NCBI GenBank assembly: GCA_016219145.1
Contig: JACRCG010000109.1
Span: 1-17,449, forward strand
DNA: 17,449 bases
From: Deltaproteobacteria bacterium
Lineage (GTDB): Bacteria > Desulfobacterota > Desulfuromonadia > Geobacterales > Pseudopelobacteraceae
Direction: 5' to 3'
Position 1 is the stretch's first letter, and each line of letters begins with the position of its first letter. Under the pieces are notes generated by a model, which was given only the letters and a program-made list of their open reading frames with translations, was not told the origin of the DNA and made no database searches. Positions 6,469-13,221 of the stretch are shown here, piece after piece. The translations under genes were made by a program, and so were the position numbers.

Positions 6469-6666
6469 TCAGTTAAGGCTGATGCCGCGATCGCGCATCA
6501 GGTTTTTTAGCGAGCGGTCGTAACTCTTCTCACCGGCCGGCGTAAACATGCAGCCGGTAGCCTCGCTCCGGTCGCGGTGAAAGGCAATGCACTGGCAGCA
6601 GTTGCCACGGCGGGTACAGGATGAGTAGGTGCATTTGCAATCTTTTCCGGTTCTGTCGCAAGCCAT
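6469..6666 (-). CDS. Small Cys-rich DUF6485 family protein
   Basis: The 65-residue protein has eight cysteines (3, 10, 12, 17, 23, 24, 26, 39) in an arrangement C-x-C-x4-C-x5-CC-x-C, then HR and a final C, which suggests a small zinc- or Fe-S-binding fold. The pattern matches the uncharacterised DUF6485 family found in strict anaerobes. No signal peptide is present. It has one of the best Shine-Dalgarno sequences in the window (AGGGAGGT, 5 nt before ATG) and sits 11 nt below the DUF1385 gene and 18 nt above the pseudouridine synthase gene, so it is a genuine operon member. Function unknown. Confidence 0.82.
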   Translation of the reverse strand: MACDRTGKDCKCTYSSCTRRGNCCQCIAFHRDRSEATGCMFTPAGEKSYDRSLKNLMRDRGISLN

Positions 6667-6677
6667 AATTACCTCCC

Positions 6678-7604
6678 TTAAACTACCAGCCGATCGTCTT
6701 TGTAACCGGCGTTAACTTCCAGCGCCTCATTCAAAGAGCGGATGGCGACTTCAAGCTGACTGTCGTCCGGCTCACGGGTCGTCAGGCGTTGCAGGCTCAG
6801 GCCGGGTGCGATGATCATTTTCACCAGCGGGTGGTTTTCGTTCGATGCGCTCCATTTAAGAAATTCATAGGATATTCCGGCAATCATCGGCAGCAGGATA
6901 ATGCGCGATGCGGCCTTGAGGTAGAAGGGCCAGAGCTTGGGTATCAGGGAGAATACGGCGATACTGACCAGCATGACAATCAGCAGAAAACTGGTGCCGC
7001 AGCGCGGGTGCAGTCGGCTGAAACGGCGCACGTTCTCGACGATCAGCTCCTCACCGGCTTCGAAGGCAAAGATCGATTTGTGTTCGGCGCCGTGATACTG
7101 GAAGACTCTCTGAATGTCCTTCATGCAGGAGATGCCCCAGATGTAGAGCAGAAACACGATTACCCGGATAACGCCGTCCACCAGATTAAAGATGATGTTG
7201 TTATCACCGATGACCGGAGTCATCAGCTTGGTCAGATAGAGCGGAAAAAGAAAGAACAGGCAGATGCCGAAACCGAATGCCACCGTCATGGTGCCGGCCA
7301 TTGCCCAGGAAGAGAGCTCCCCGCCGTCCTTGACCCCTTCCTTCTCTTTTTCTTCCTCGGTCATGGCTTCATTAGCGGAGAAATTAAGAGCCTTGATGCC
7401 GATAATCAGGGAGGTAACCAGAGCCACAGCACCGCGTATGATCGGCAGTTTGACAATTGGAAAACGCTCTGAAAGTGGGACTACCAGTTCTTTTTTGACG
7501 ACAATTTCGCCATCCGGACGACGAACAGCAATGGCGACCGAGCGTGGGGCCCGCATCATTACTCCTTCGATGACCGCTTGGCCCCCGACGTGTATCTTAT
7601 CCAT
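6678..7604 (-). CDS. DUF1385 family membrane protein (YqhQ-like)
   Basis: The 308-residue protein begins with the family signature GGQAVIEGVMMR (residues 7-18). Hydrophobic segments near 101-125, 141-160, 205-225 and 232-250 make it an inner-membrane protein. Two conserved polar blocks, YHGAEHK (170-176) and HPRCGTSF (199-206), contain His, Glu and Cys residues that could form a metal site; that is my inference, and no activity is established for the family. Members are commonly found next to rpmE, prfA and rho, as here. I start at the ATG at 7604, which has GAGG 4 nt upstream and begins right at the conserved N-terminus; the in-frame start at 7700 would run into the palindromic repeat at 7664-7775 and is unlikely. 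It leads a three-gene unit with DUF6485 and the pseudouridine synthase. Confidence 0.88.
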   Translation of the reverse strand: MDKIHVGGQAVIEGVMMRAPRSVAIAVRRPDGEIVVKKELVVPLSERFPIVKLPIIRGAVALVTSLIIGIKALNFSANEAMTEEEKEKEGVKDGGELSSWAMAGTMTVAFGFGICLFFLFPLYLTKLMTPVIGDNNIIFNLVDGVIRVIVFLLYIWGISCMKDIQRVFQYHGAEHKSIFAFEAGEELIVENVRRFSRLHPRCGTSFLLIVMLVSIAVFSLIPKLWPFYLKAASRIILLPMIAGISYEFLKWSASNENHPLVKMIIAPGLSLQRLTTREPDDSQLEVAIRSLNEALEVNAGYKDDRLVV

Positions 7605-7663
7605 AGTACCTCTTTGAACTCTTACGACATGAATATTTATGTAGTTATAAGTAAACTCGACTG

Positions 7664-7775
7664 CAATAGAACGCGGATGACGCGGATTGAGCGGATTCAC
7701 GCTGATTTTATAATTTTATGATTTAGTTTTATCCGTGTAAATCCGCATAAATCAGATCTGATCCGCGTTCCATTG
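7664..7775. repeat. Palindromic intergenic repeat, copy 1 (112 bp)
   Basis: The ends CAATAGAACGCGGAT (7664-7678) and ATCCGCGTTCCATTG (7761-7775) are inverted with one mismatch, and the interior carries further GCGGATT/AATCCGC matches, so the whole stretch can fold as an imperfect hairpin. The same element recurs at 10583-10696. It lies between thyX and the DUF1385 gene and is non-coding. Confidence 0.8.
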
Positions 7776-7818
7776 CCTTTTTGACTTTGCTGTTTGGGTA
7801 CGGCTTGCCTGGCTCAGG

Positions 7819-8514
7819 TCATTCCAGATTCTTGTAAAATGCCCTTACTTCTACAGTGTTTCCACAGCAGAACTTTCCTTCCGGACAGGGGCCGCCTACG
7901 CAGCCGGGGCCTGCTGCGCGGAATATTACCGGCGCGACTTTCTTGACCAGCCGCAGCATTTCGTCGCTCATCCGGTGAATCTCCCACTGGGCCCTCTGAC
8001 AGCAGCGCAGTGCGAAAAAATGCAGCAGTTCGCGGGCGTTCATGGTCATGATGATCTTTGTTTCTGTGGCGTTGGGCAGGATATAGCGGGCATCCTCAGC
8101 CGGAATTCCAAGCTCGACCAGCTGGGCGTAGGCCTTGTGAACTACCCCGGACATGTCGGTAAAAATTTGTCTGGCGTCCGGATTTCCCGCGATGGTGTCC
8201 GGCATGATGGATGCAAAATTTTCCTTGTGAGAGACGTAGCGCTGCGACTGTTGCGAGAAGGAAGCGATGCGGTGGCGTACCAGCTGGTGCGTGGTGACCC
8301 GTGATATCCCTTCGATGCCGAAGGTGAATGAGGCGTGTTCGAGAACAGAATGATGTCCCAATGACATGATCTTGTCCAGAAAAGCCTCGATATCGGACGC
8401 TTCCAGCTTGTCCCTCAGATCATTTATTGATGAAGGGGAATAACAGAGGCGGGCGGCCAGAGCTACTGTACGTTCGGGATTGGGAGTGTGTTCAATCAGG
8501 GTGACGTTGTTCAT
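7819..8514 (-). CDS. thyX: Flavin-dependent thymidylate synthase
   Basis: The 231-residue protein carries the ThyX signature RHRxxSxxxxSxR as RHRIASFSQQSQR (residues 80-92), which binds dUMP and FAD, plus SLGHHSVLEHASF (51-63) and a C-terminal Cys-rich segment AGPGCVGGPCPEGKFCCGN. It makes dTMP from dUMP with methylenetetrahydrofolate and NADPH, using FAD, and replaces ThyA in many anaerobes. The length is typical. The ATG at 8514 has AGGA 5 nt upstream. Because a terminator ends the rpmE unit at 8625-8658, thyX should have its own promoter in the roughly 110 nt before it; I could not identify convincing boxes there. It is followed by the palindromic repeat. Confidence 0.96.
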   Translation of the reverse strand: MNNVTLIEHTPNPERTVALAARLCYSPSSINDLRDKLEASDIEAFLDKIMSLGHHSVLEHASFTFGIEGISRVTTHQLVRHRIASFSQQSQRYVSHKENFASIMPDTIAGNPDARQIFTDMSGVVHKAYAQLVELGIPAEDARYILPNATETKIIMTMNARELLHFFALRCCQRAQWEIHRMSDEMLRLVKKVAPVIFRAAGPGCVGGPCPEGKFCCGNTVEVRAFYKNLE

Positions 8515-8624
8515 AGTGTCCTGCGCGTGCCGTGTTCAGGGACAAAAGGTCTGAGAGCCTGAATCTGCAACGCTCTTGATCGGGAATAGTACCGCTATGC
8601 CGACAAATCAGGGATTGCTGATGC

Positions 8625-8658
8625 AAAAAAAGGGGATTTGCCTCACGACAAAGCCCCC
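8625..8658 (-). terminator. Rho-independent terminator after rpmE
   Basis: On the minus strand GGGG, a small interior mismatch and TTTG pair with CAAA and CCCC around a short loop, followed directly by seven T. It starts about 23 nt after the rpmE stop. Confidence 0.7.
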
Positions 8659-8681
8659 TTGAGTGTCCGCGTAACGGCTGA

Positions 8682-8882
8682 TCAGATCTGGCCGTAACGT
8701 TTTTTGAAGCGCTCAACACGACCAGCAGTGTCAACCAGTTTCTGCTTGCCGGTGAAGAACGGATGGCAGGCCGAGCAGATTTCAGTGTTGATCTCCTTGC
8801 GGGTGGATCTGGTTTCGAATGAGTTACCACACAGGCACTTGACGGTTACTTCGGAATACGCGGGGTGAATACCTTCTTTCAT
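8682..8882 (-). CDS. rpmE: 50S ribosomal protein L31
   Basis: The 66-residue protein matches L31: MKEGIHPAYSEVTVKCLCGNSF-type N-terminus, HPFFTGKQK in the middle and RFKKRYG at the end. Four cysteines (C16, C18, C36, C39) form the zinc site of the C-plus form, meaning this is the zinc-dependent version rather than the zinc-free paralogue made under zinc starvation. The ATG at 8882 has an ideal Shine-Dalgarno (AAGGAGG, 6 nt upstream); a longer in-frame reading to 8975 has no family similarity and overlaps the promoter region. The gene lies 146 nt below rho and ends at a good terminator, so it can be expressed as a single-gene unit. Confidence 0.97.
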   Translation of the reverse strand: MKEGIHPAYSEVTVKCLCGNSFETRSTRKEINTEICSACHPFFTGKQKLVDTAGRVERFKKRYGQI

Positions 8883-8946
8883 AACTTCCTCCTTCAGTAA
8901 TACTTTACAGAGCTGACACAAAACCAATTGTGAGCGGTAAAGCGTA

Positions 8947-8975
8947 ATCGTAGCGATTCGTAAGAATTTTTGCAA
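8947..8975 (-). promoter_or_regulatory. Candidate sigma-70 promoter for rpmE
   Basis: TTGCAA (8970-8975) and TACGAT (8947-8952) are separated by 17 nt on the minus strand, 65 nt before the rpmE ATG. Each box matches four of six consensus positions, so this is plausible but not strong. Confidence 0.35.
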
Positions 8976-9028
8976 CCATTTTCTGGTTTCTGTCCGAAAA
9001 GCAACTTTTCAAATTGGAAACGGCGCTT

Positions 9029-10276
9029 CTATTTCGACATCGAATCCAGAAAATTCTGATTCGTCTTGGATTCGGAAAGCTTGTCCAGCAGAAATTCCAT
9101 GCTGTCCACCACGTTCATGGGGTGGATGACCTTGCGCAGGATCCAGATCCGGTTCAGGGCGCTTTTCTCTATCAGCAGCTCTTCCTTGCGGGTGCCGGAC
9201 TTGTTGATGTCGATTGCCGGGAAAGTCCGCTTCTCAACCAGTTTGCGGTCCAGGTGCAGTTCCATGTTGCCGGTGCCCTTGAACTCTTCAAAAATTACCT
9301 CGTCCATCTTGCTGCCGGTATCAACCAGGGCGGTGGCGATGATGGTCAACGAACCTCCCTCTTCGATATTGCGGGCTGCGCCGAAAAAGCGTTTGGGCTT
9401 CTGGAGGGCGTTGGCGTCCACGCCGCCGGTAAGGATCTTGCCGGAAGGGGGCAGTACGGTATTATAGGCCCGTGCCAGGCGGGTTATGGAATCCAGCAGG
9501 ATGACGACATCCTTTTTGTGCTCAACCAGCCGTTTTGCTTTCTCAATCACCATCTCTGCCACCTGGACGTGGCGGGTGGCCGGTTCGTCAAAGGTGGAAG
9601 ATACCACTTCGCCGTTGACCGAGCGCTGCATGTCGGTCACCTCTTCAGGGCGCTCATCGATCAGCAGGACAATCAGGTATACTTCAGGATGATTGGCGGC
9701 AATCGAGTTGGCGATGTTCTGGATCAGCATGGTCTTGCCGGTGCGGGGGGGGGCCACGATCAGGCCGCGCTGTCCCATGCCGATCGGAGCAACCAGCTCG
9801 ATAACGCGCATCGGCATGTTGTCCGGCGTCGTTTCCAGTTTCAGCTTCTCGAGTGGATAGAGTGGGGTCAGGTTGTCAAACAGGATCTTGTCACGGGCTA
9901 TTTCAGGCGATTCGTGATTGACCTCCTCCACCTTCAGCAGGGCGAAATAGCGTTCACCCTCTTTGGGTGGTCGGATCTGTCCTGCAACAGTATCACCGGT
10001 GCGCAGATTAAAGCGCCTGATCTGGCTGGGAGAGACATAAATATCATCAGGCCCTGGCAGGTAGTTGTAGTCAGTAGCTCTTAAAAAGCCGAAACCGTCC
10101 TGAAGGGTCTCCAGAACCCCTTCGCCAAAGATCGAGCCGTTCTGCTCGGTCTGGGCGTTGAGGATGGCAAAGATCAGGTCCTGCTTGCGCAGGCTGGATG
10201 CCCCCTCAATGTTAAGGTCACGCGCAATGGCGTTGAGCTCGCTGATTTTTTTGCCTTTAAGTTCCTGTAAATTCAT
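9029..10276 (-). CDS. rho: Transcription termination factor Rho
   Basis: The 415-residue protein is a standard Rho. In order it shows the N-terminal helical domain (MNLQELKGKKISELN), the cold-shock RNA-binding domain with LQDGFGFLR (about 58-66), Walker A APPRTGKT (175-182), Walker B VVILLD (257-262), the Q-loop LPPSGKILTGGVD (275-287) and the R-loop GTGNMELHLDRK. The hexamer uses ATP to move along RNA and release RNA polymerase. I choose the ATG at 10276 because GGAG lies 5 nt upstream and the product then aligns with E. coli Rho from residue 1; an in-frame ATG at 10333 would add 19 polar residues and lacks a Shine-Dalgarno, though it cannot be excluded. A leader with a hairpin and U-tract lies upstream, in line with the autogenous control known for rho genes. 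Confidence 0.97.
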   Translation of the reverse strand: MNLQELKGKKISELNAIARDLNIEGASSLRKQDLIFAILNAQTEQNGSIFGEGVLETLQDGFGFLRATDYNYLPGPDDIYVSPSQIRRFNLRTGDTVAGQIRPPKEGERYFALLKVEEVNHESPEIARDKILFDNLTPLYPLEKLKLETTPDNMPMRVIELVAPIGMGQRGLIVAPPRTGKTMLIQNIANSIAANHPEVYLIVLLIDERPEEVTDMQRSVNGEVVSSTFDEPATRHVQVAEMVIEKAKRLVEHKKDVVILLDSITRLARAYNTVLPPSGKILTGGVDANALQKPKRFFGAARNIEEGGSLTIIATALVDTGSKMDEVIFEEFKGTGNMELHLDRKLVEKRTFPAIDINKSGTRKEELLIEKSALNRIWILRKVIHPMNVVDSMEFLLDKLSESKTNQNFLDSMSK

Positions 10277-10447
10277 CTGTTCTCCTGCGCTGGGCGTGGC
10301 CTGGCTGGTGTTTTTCGAAGGTTTTTTTGTCATATGGTCCGGGAGTTGTTTTTGAGTACTACCTTTAGTGGGATTAATAAGAGGAACCTGCTGTGGCTGG
10401 GAACTCCCTGTTGTAATGCAATATATGAATTCTATTTTGAGGTCCGT

Positions 10448-10471
10448 AAAAAAAACAGCTTGCGAAGATGT
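10448..10471 (-). terminator. Weak hairpin plus U8 in the rho leader, possible attenuator
   Basis: On the minus strand ACATCTT, loop CGC and AAGCTGT form a stem of six pairs with one internal mismatch (10455-10471), followed immediately by eight T (10448-10455). The stem is short and A/T-rich, so as a terminator it would be partial at best. It lies about 170 nt before the chosen rho start and downstream of the candidate promoter. Confidence 0.35.
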
Positions 10472-10521
10472 CTAAGGGGTTTCAGTCCGTATGTCAGGAA
10501 ACTAACGCGAGGTTATTGTGG

Positions 10522-10551
10522 ACGTTACCCTTTATTTCTTGGGCTTGTCAA
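10522..10551 (-). promoter_or_regulatory. Candidate sigma-70 promoter for rho
   Basis: A perfect -35 TTGACA (10546-10551) is followed after 18 nt by TAACGT (10522-10527), a poor -10. The position fits a long rho leader, and no better promoter was seen between the tcdA end and rho. Confidence 0.35.
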
Positions 10552-10582
10552 CAAAAAAAGATCGTTTAGCAGGATTCAATTG

Positions 10583-10696
10583 CAATAGAACGCGGATTAA
10601 GCGGATGCGGAAAATTTGCGCGGATAAAAAATCGAAACAGGTGTTTGGAAAACCCGCTAAAATCCTTCATGATACGGTCTTTTCCGCGTTCCATTG
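10583..10696. repeat. Palindromic intergenic repeat, copy 2 (114 bp)
   Basis: It starts with the same CAATAGAACGCGGAT as copy 1 and ends CCGCGTTCCATTG, in inverted orientation. The interior differs from copy 1 apart from scattered GCGGAT words. It lies between tcdA (ends 10726) and the rho leader, and its foldback could help end the LPS operon transcript. The rest of 10277-10725 is the rho leader; no other gene is visible there. Confidence 0.8.
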
Positions 10697-10725
10697 AATT
10701 TCAGTTTTATGATCCCGCAAGCCCG

Positions 10726-11499
10726 CTAATCCGTTTTGAGTAAATCATTGATGACTACTCCTGCCATCGTCAAGCCGAAGATTGCCGGAAGGTAGGAGAT
10801 GCTGCCCAGAATGACGCGGCGATGCTCACAGCTGAACTGTTGACTGCCACGGTTGGGGCAGATGCACTCTGTGCCGCAGTGAGTGGACTCCGTATTCAGT
10901 TCGCGATGCTCTTCAGTCGAGTAGACCACCTGCACGCCGCTGGTGACGCCGGATTTCCGCAGTATCTTACGCATGCTGCGGGCCATGCGGCAGTTGCGGG
11001 TGGCCGAGATGTCGTCCACGTGGATTTTGGTCGGATCCAGTTTGTTGGCGGCGCCCATACTGGAAATCACAGGGATGCCATGATCGCGGCAGATCGTTAT
11101 CAGGGCAGCTTTGGCGGTAAAATGGTCGATGGCGTCCAGGACGTAGTCAGGGCGGGCGGCCAGCAGTTCGGCGGCATTCTCCCGCGAGAAGAAGGCCTTG
11201 ACCGGTACGATTCTGGCGGCCGGGTTAATGTCTCGCAGCCGCTCGGCCATGACCTCGGCCTTGGTCCGTCCGACCGTGCTTGACATGGCATGAATCTGGC
11301 GGTTGATGTTGGTCAGGCAGATGTCGTCATAGTCAACCAGGGTAATCGAGCCGACGCCGGCTCGCCCCAGAGCTTCAGCAGCATAACCGCCGACACCGCC
11401 GATGCCGCAGATCATGACGCTGCTGCTGCGCAGCCGAGTCAGGCCGGCTTCACCCAGCAGCAGTTCCGTGCGCGAAAGTCTGTGCAGTGGACTGGTCAC
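10726..11499 (-). CDS. tcdA: tRNA threonylcarbamoyladenosine dehydratase
   Basis: The 257-residue protein is a ThiF/E1-like adenylyltransferase. The nucleotide-binding loop is CGIGGVGGYAAEALGRAG (31-48), followed by VDYDD (55-59) and the NINRQ motif (64-68). It activates the carboxyl group of t6A at tRNA position 37 with ATP and closes it to cyclic ct6A. The C-terminal PSISY-type segment is present as LGSISYLPAIFGLTMAG. Residues 207-224 contain H-C-x3-C-x-C-x9-C (C208, C212, C214, C224), which could bind a metal and which I do not recall in the E. coli enzyme. It starts with GTG at 11499 in a 4-nt GTGA overlap with the GT4 gene, so it is the last gene of the LPS operon. There is no functional link to LPS that I know of. 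Confidence 0.92.
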   Translation of the reverse strand: MTSPLHRLSRTELLLGEAGLTRLRSSSVMICGIGGVGGYAAEALGRAGVGSITLVDYDDICLTNINRQIHAMSSTVGRTKAEVMAERLRDINPAARIVPVKAFFSRENAAELLAARPDYVLDAIDHFTAKAALITICRDHGIPVISSMGAANKLDPTKIHVDDISATRNCRMARSMRKILRKSGVTSGVQVVYSTEEHRELNTESTHCGTECICPNRGSQQFSCEHRRVILGSISYLPAIFGLTMAGVVINDLLKTD

Positions 11500-12629
11500 T
11501 TGTTTCTCTTTTCGATCAATTCATAATAAAGAGCTTCAACCTGATCAGTCATGGCCGGCACGGTGAAAGTCTCCAGCGCCCGTTTACGACCCGCCTCTCC
11601 CATGCGCATGCGCAGCGCCGGATCGGCCAGAAGCCGCTCCAGTGCGGAGGCCAACTCTGATGGGTTGCCAGGCGGGACCAGAATGCCGGAAACGCCGTCC
11701 TGCAGAGCCTCATCAATGCCGGGTGCATTACTGGCAATGGTCGGTTTGCCGAGCAGGGCCGCCTCCACCAGCGCCAGGCCGAGCCCTTCCTTGGCGATGG
11801 AAGGGAGGATCAGGATATCCATGGTATTGATCAGCTGAATGGCGTCGCTGCGGAAGCCGAGCAGATGCACGCGCTCAGCGATTCCAAGGCTGCCGGCCAG
11901 CTCTCTCAGTTCGTCCAGCATCTCTCCTTCGCCGATCAGCAGGCAGTGCAGGTCCGGCCGCGACTCAGTCAGAAGCGCCACAGCCCGCAGCAGAAATTCC
12001 TGCCCTTTTTTGGCCGACAGGTGGGCCACGCAGCCGATCAGTGGAGCCGCTGTCGGGATTTGCAAGGTCTGGCGTACTTCTGCCGGAGGCAGCAGGTTAT
12101 CAAAACGCCGCATGTCCACGCCGTTATAGGCCACGCGCACCTGTTCAGGCGCTACCCCCTGATTGATCAGGTGCTGCCTGACCCCTTGAGAACAGGTGGC
12201 GATCATTTCCGCCAGGATATAGCAATGTCTGGAGTTCATGGCGTGAACGTGGGCCAGTACCGGCAGGCCGCTTATGCGTCCGGCGACACTGCCCCACAGA
12301 GCGGCTGTAGAGAGGTGAGTGTGGATGATGTCAGCTTTGATTCTGGCGGCGATGGAGGCGATGGCAAGCGGAGACCAGAGATTGAGTTTACCGGATATGC
12401 GCGGGGTAAGTGTGGTGATACCCAGCTCTCGTGCAATTTCCGGCATGTTGCCGTTCGGCTTGCAGAGCAGGGTTACACTGTGGCCGCGCCTCTGCAGCTC
12501 TTCAGACAGGGCCAGACAGATCCGCTCGGCGCCGGAGAAGCGGCGCTGGGTGATGACCTGCAGGATTGAGAGTCTGTGCCTCGTCGTAAATTTCCTGCTC
12601 ATGCCGTTATTTTGATTTGCCGGCGGCAC
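11496..12629 (-). CDS. GT4-family glycosyltransferase
   Basis: The 377-residue protein has the GT-B fold of GT4 retaining glycosyltransferases. RFSGAERICLALSEELQRRGHSVTLL (30-55) is the N-terminal donor-loop and helix region; IGCVAHLSAKKGQEFLL (198-214) opens the C-terminal domain; the EX7E motif is E281 and E289 in KEGLGLALVEA. It probably transfers a sugar from a nucleotide donor to LPS core or a related glycan at the inner face of the inner membrane; donor and acceptor are not predictable. I use the GTG at 12629 because GGAAG lies 6 nt upstream, giving a 23-nt overlap with the DUF4254 gene. An in-frame ATG at 12602, just after that gene's stop, is a reasonable alternative. It overlaps tcdA by 4 nt. 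Confidence 0.88.
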   Translation of the reverse strand: MPPANQNNGMSRKFTTRHRLSILQVITQRRFSGAERICLALSEELQRRGHSVTLLCKPNGNMPEIARELGITTLTPRISGKLNLWSPLAIASIAARIKADIIHTHLSTAALWGSVAGRISGLPVLAHVHAMNSRHCYILAEMIATCSQGVRQHLINQGVAPEQVRVAYNGVDMRRFDNLLPPAEVRQTLQIPTAAPLIGCVAHLSAKKGQEFLLRAVALLTESRPDLHCLLIGEGEMLDELRELAGSLGIAERVHLLGFRSDAIQLINTMDILILPSIAKEGLGLALVEAALLGKPTIASNAPGIDEALQDGVSGILVPPGNPSELASALERLLADPALRMRMGEAGRKRALETFTVPAMTDQVEALYYELIEKRNK

Positions 12630-13221
12630 GGTAGACTTCCGGGTTCAAGGTTGGATCGTTGTACATCTTGAACTGCCGGTAAAGCTTCATCTGTTTACGC
12701 CCGGCCTGATAATCGGCCAATAGCTGCTGCAAGGCAGAATAGAGATCGAAACGCTGAAGCTTCAGAACAGCCAGGCGATGCAGGGAGCGTTGACGGTGCT
12801 CATCGTCGATATCGTCGCGGAGTCTGTCCTCGTCCATGTGGTAGATTTTCAGAGAAGTGATCGAAATGCGGTCCACGATGCTGCCGGGAGTTTCGGAGTT
12901 GATCGCTGCCGCGTCGGATACTGGAGCAATGGCAGTCACTTCGGCCAGAATCGCCTCATCCAGCTTTTCAATCAGATCATTGCGCTGCTGGTTATAGCCA
13001 TCAATGGCCCGTTTGACGGTGGCGATCATGCTGTCATCCACATCGGTGCGGCGGGCCTTGTCCTCTTCGTGCCAGAGCAGGTAGTTGCGCCAGGCCAGCT
13101 CCAGCGCGATAGGATTTATGCTGATATCCAGCTTGTCATAGGCGGGCGGATCGGTGTGCCAGAAGGCGAGATAACGGTCGAAAGTTTCTTCCAGATCGTC
13201 AAGTTTGAGGCGGTTCAGCAT
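12607..13221 (-). CDS. DUF4254 family protein
   Basis: The 204-residue, mostly helical, charged protein matches the uncharacterised DUF4254 family, with an N-terminal block DPPAYDKLDISINPIALELAWRNYLLWHEEDKARR-like region (about 24-57) and a C-terminal LHRLAVLKLQRFDLYSALQQLL segment. No signal peptide or membrane segment is visible, so it is probably cytoplasmic. The family is regularly found beside heptosyltransferases and glycosyltransferases. Here its ATG overlaps the waaC stop in a TGATG and its own end overlaps the GT4 gene, so its product is made in step with both. A role as a partner or regulator of core-sugar assembly is an inference from that context alone. Confidence 0.85.
   Translation of the reverse strand: MLNRLKLDDLEETFDRYLAFWHTDPPAYDKLDISINPIALELAWRNYLLWHEEDKARRTDVDDSMIATVKRAIDGYNQQRNDLIEKLDEAILAEVTAIAPVSDAAAINSETPGSIVDRISITSLKIYHMDEDRLRDDIDDEHRQRSLHRLAVLKLQRFDLYSALQQLLADYQAGRKQMKLYRQFKMYNDPTLNPEVYRAAGKSK

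Noticed and set aside
6789..7472. Plus-strand open frame of about 227 codons opposite the DUF1385 gene
   Set aside because: Antisense to a gene with a clear family signature and good start; His/Asp/Gln-rich shadow translation.
8515..8624. Search for a thyX promoter or riboswitch between rpmE and thyX
   Set aside because: No convincing -35/-10 pair and no recognisable riboswitch core; the only strong structure is the rpmE terminator.
9014..10084. Long plus-strand open frame (about 356 codons) opposite rho
   Set aside because: It is fully antisense to an unmistakable rho gene, has no recognisable domain, and its Gln/Asp/His-rich composition is what the complement of GC-biased coding sequence gives.
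11865..12569. Plus-strand open frame of about 234 codons opposite the GT4 gene
   Set aside because: Antisense to a clear glycosyltransferase; no motif and no ribosome-binding site.
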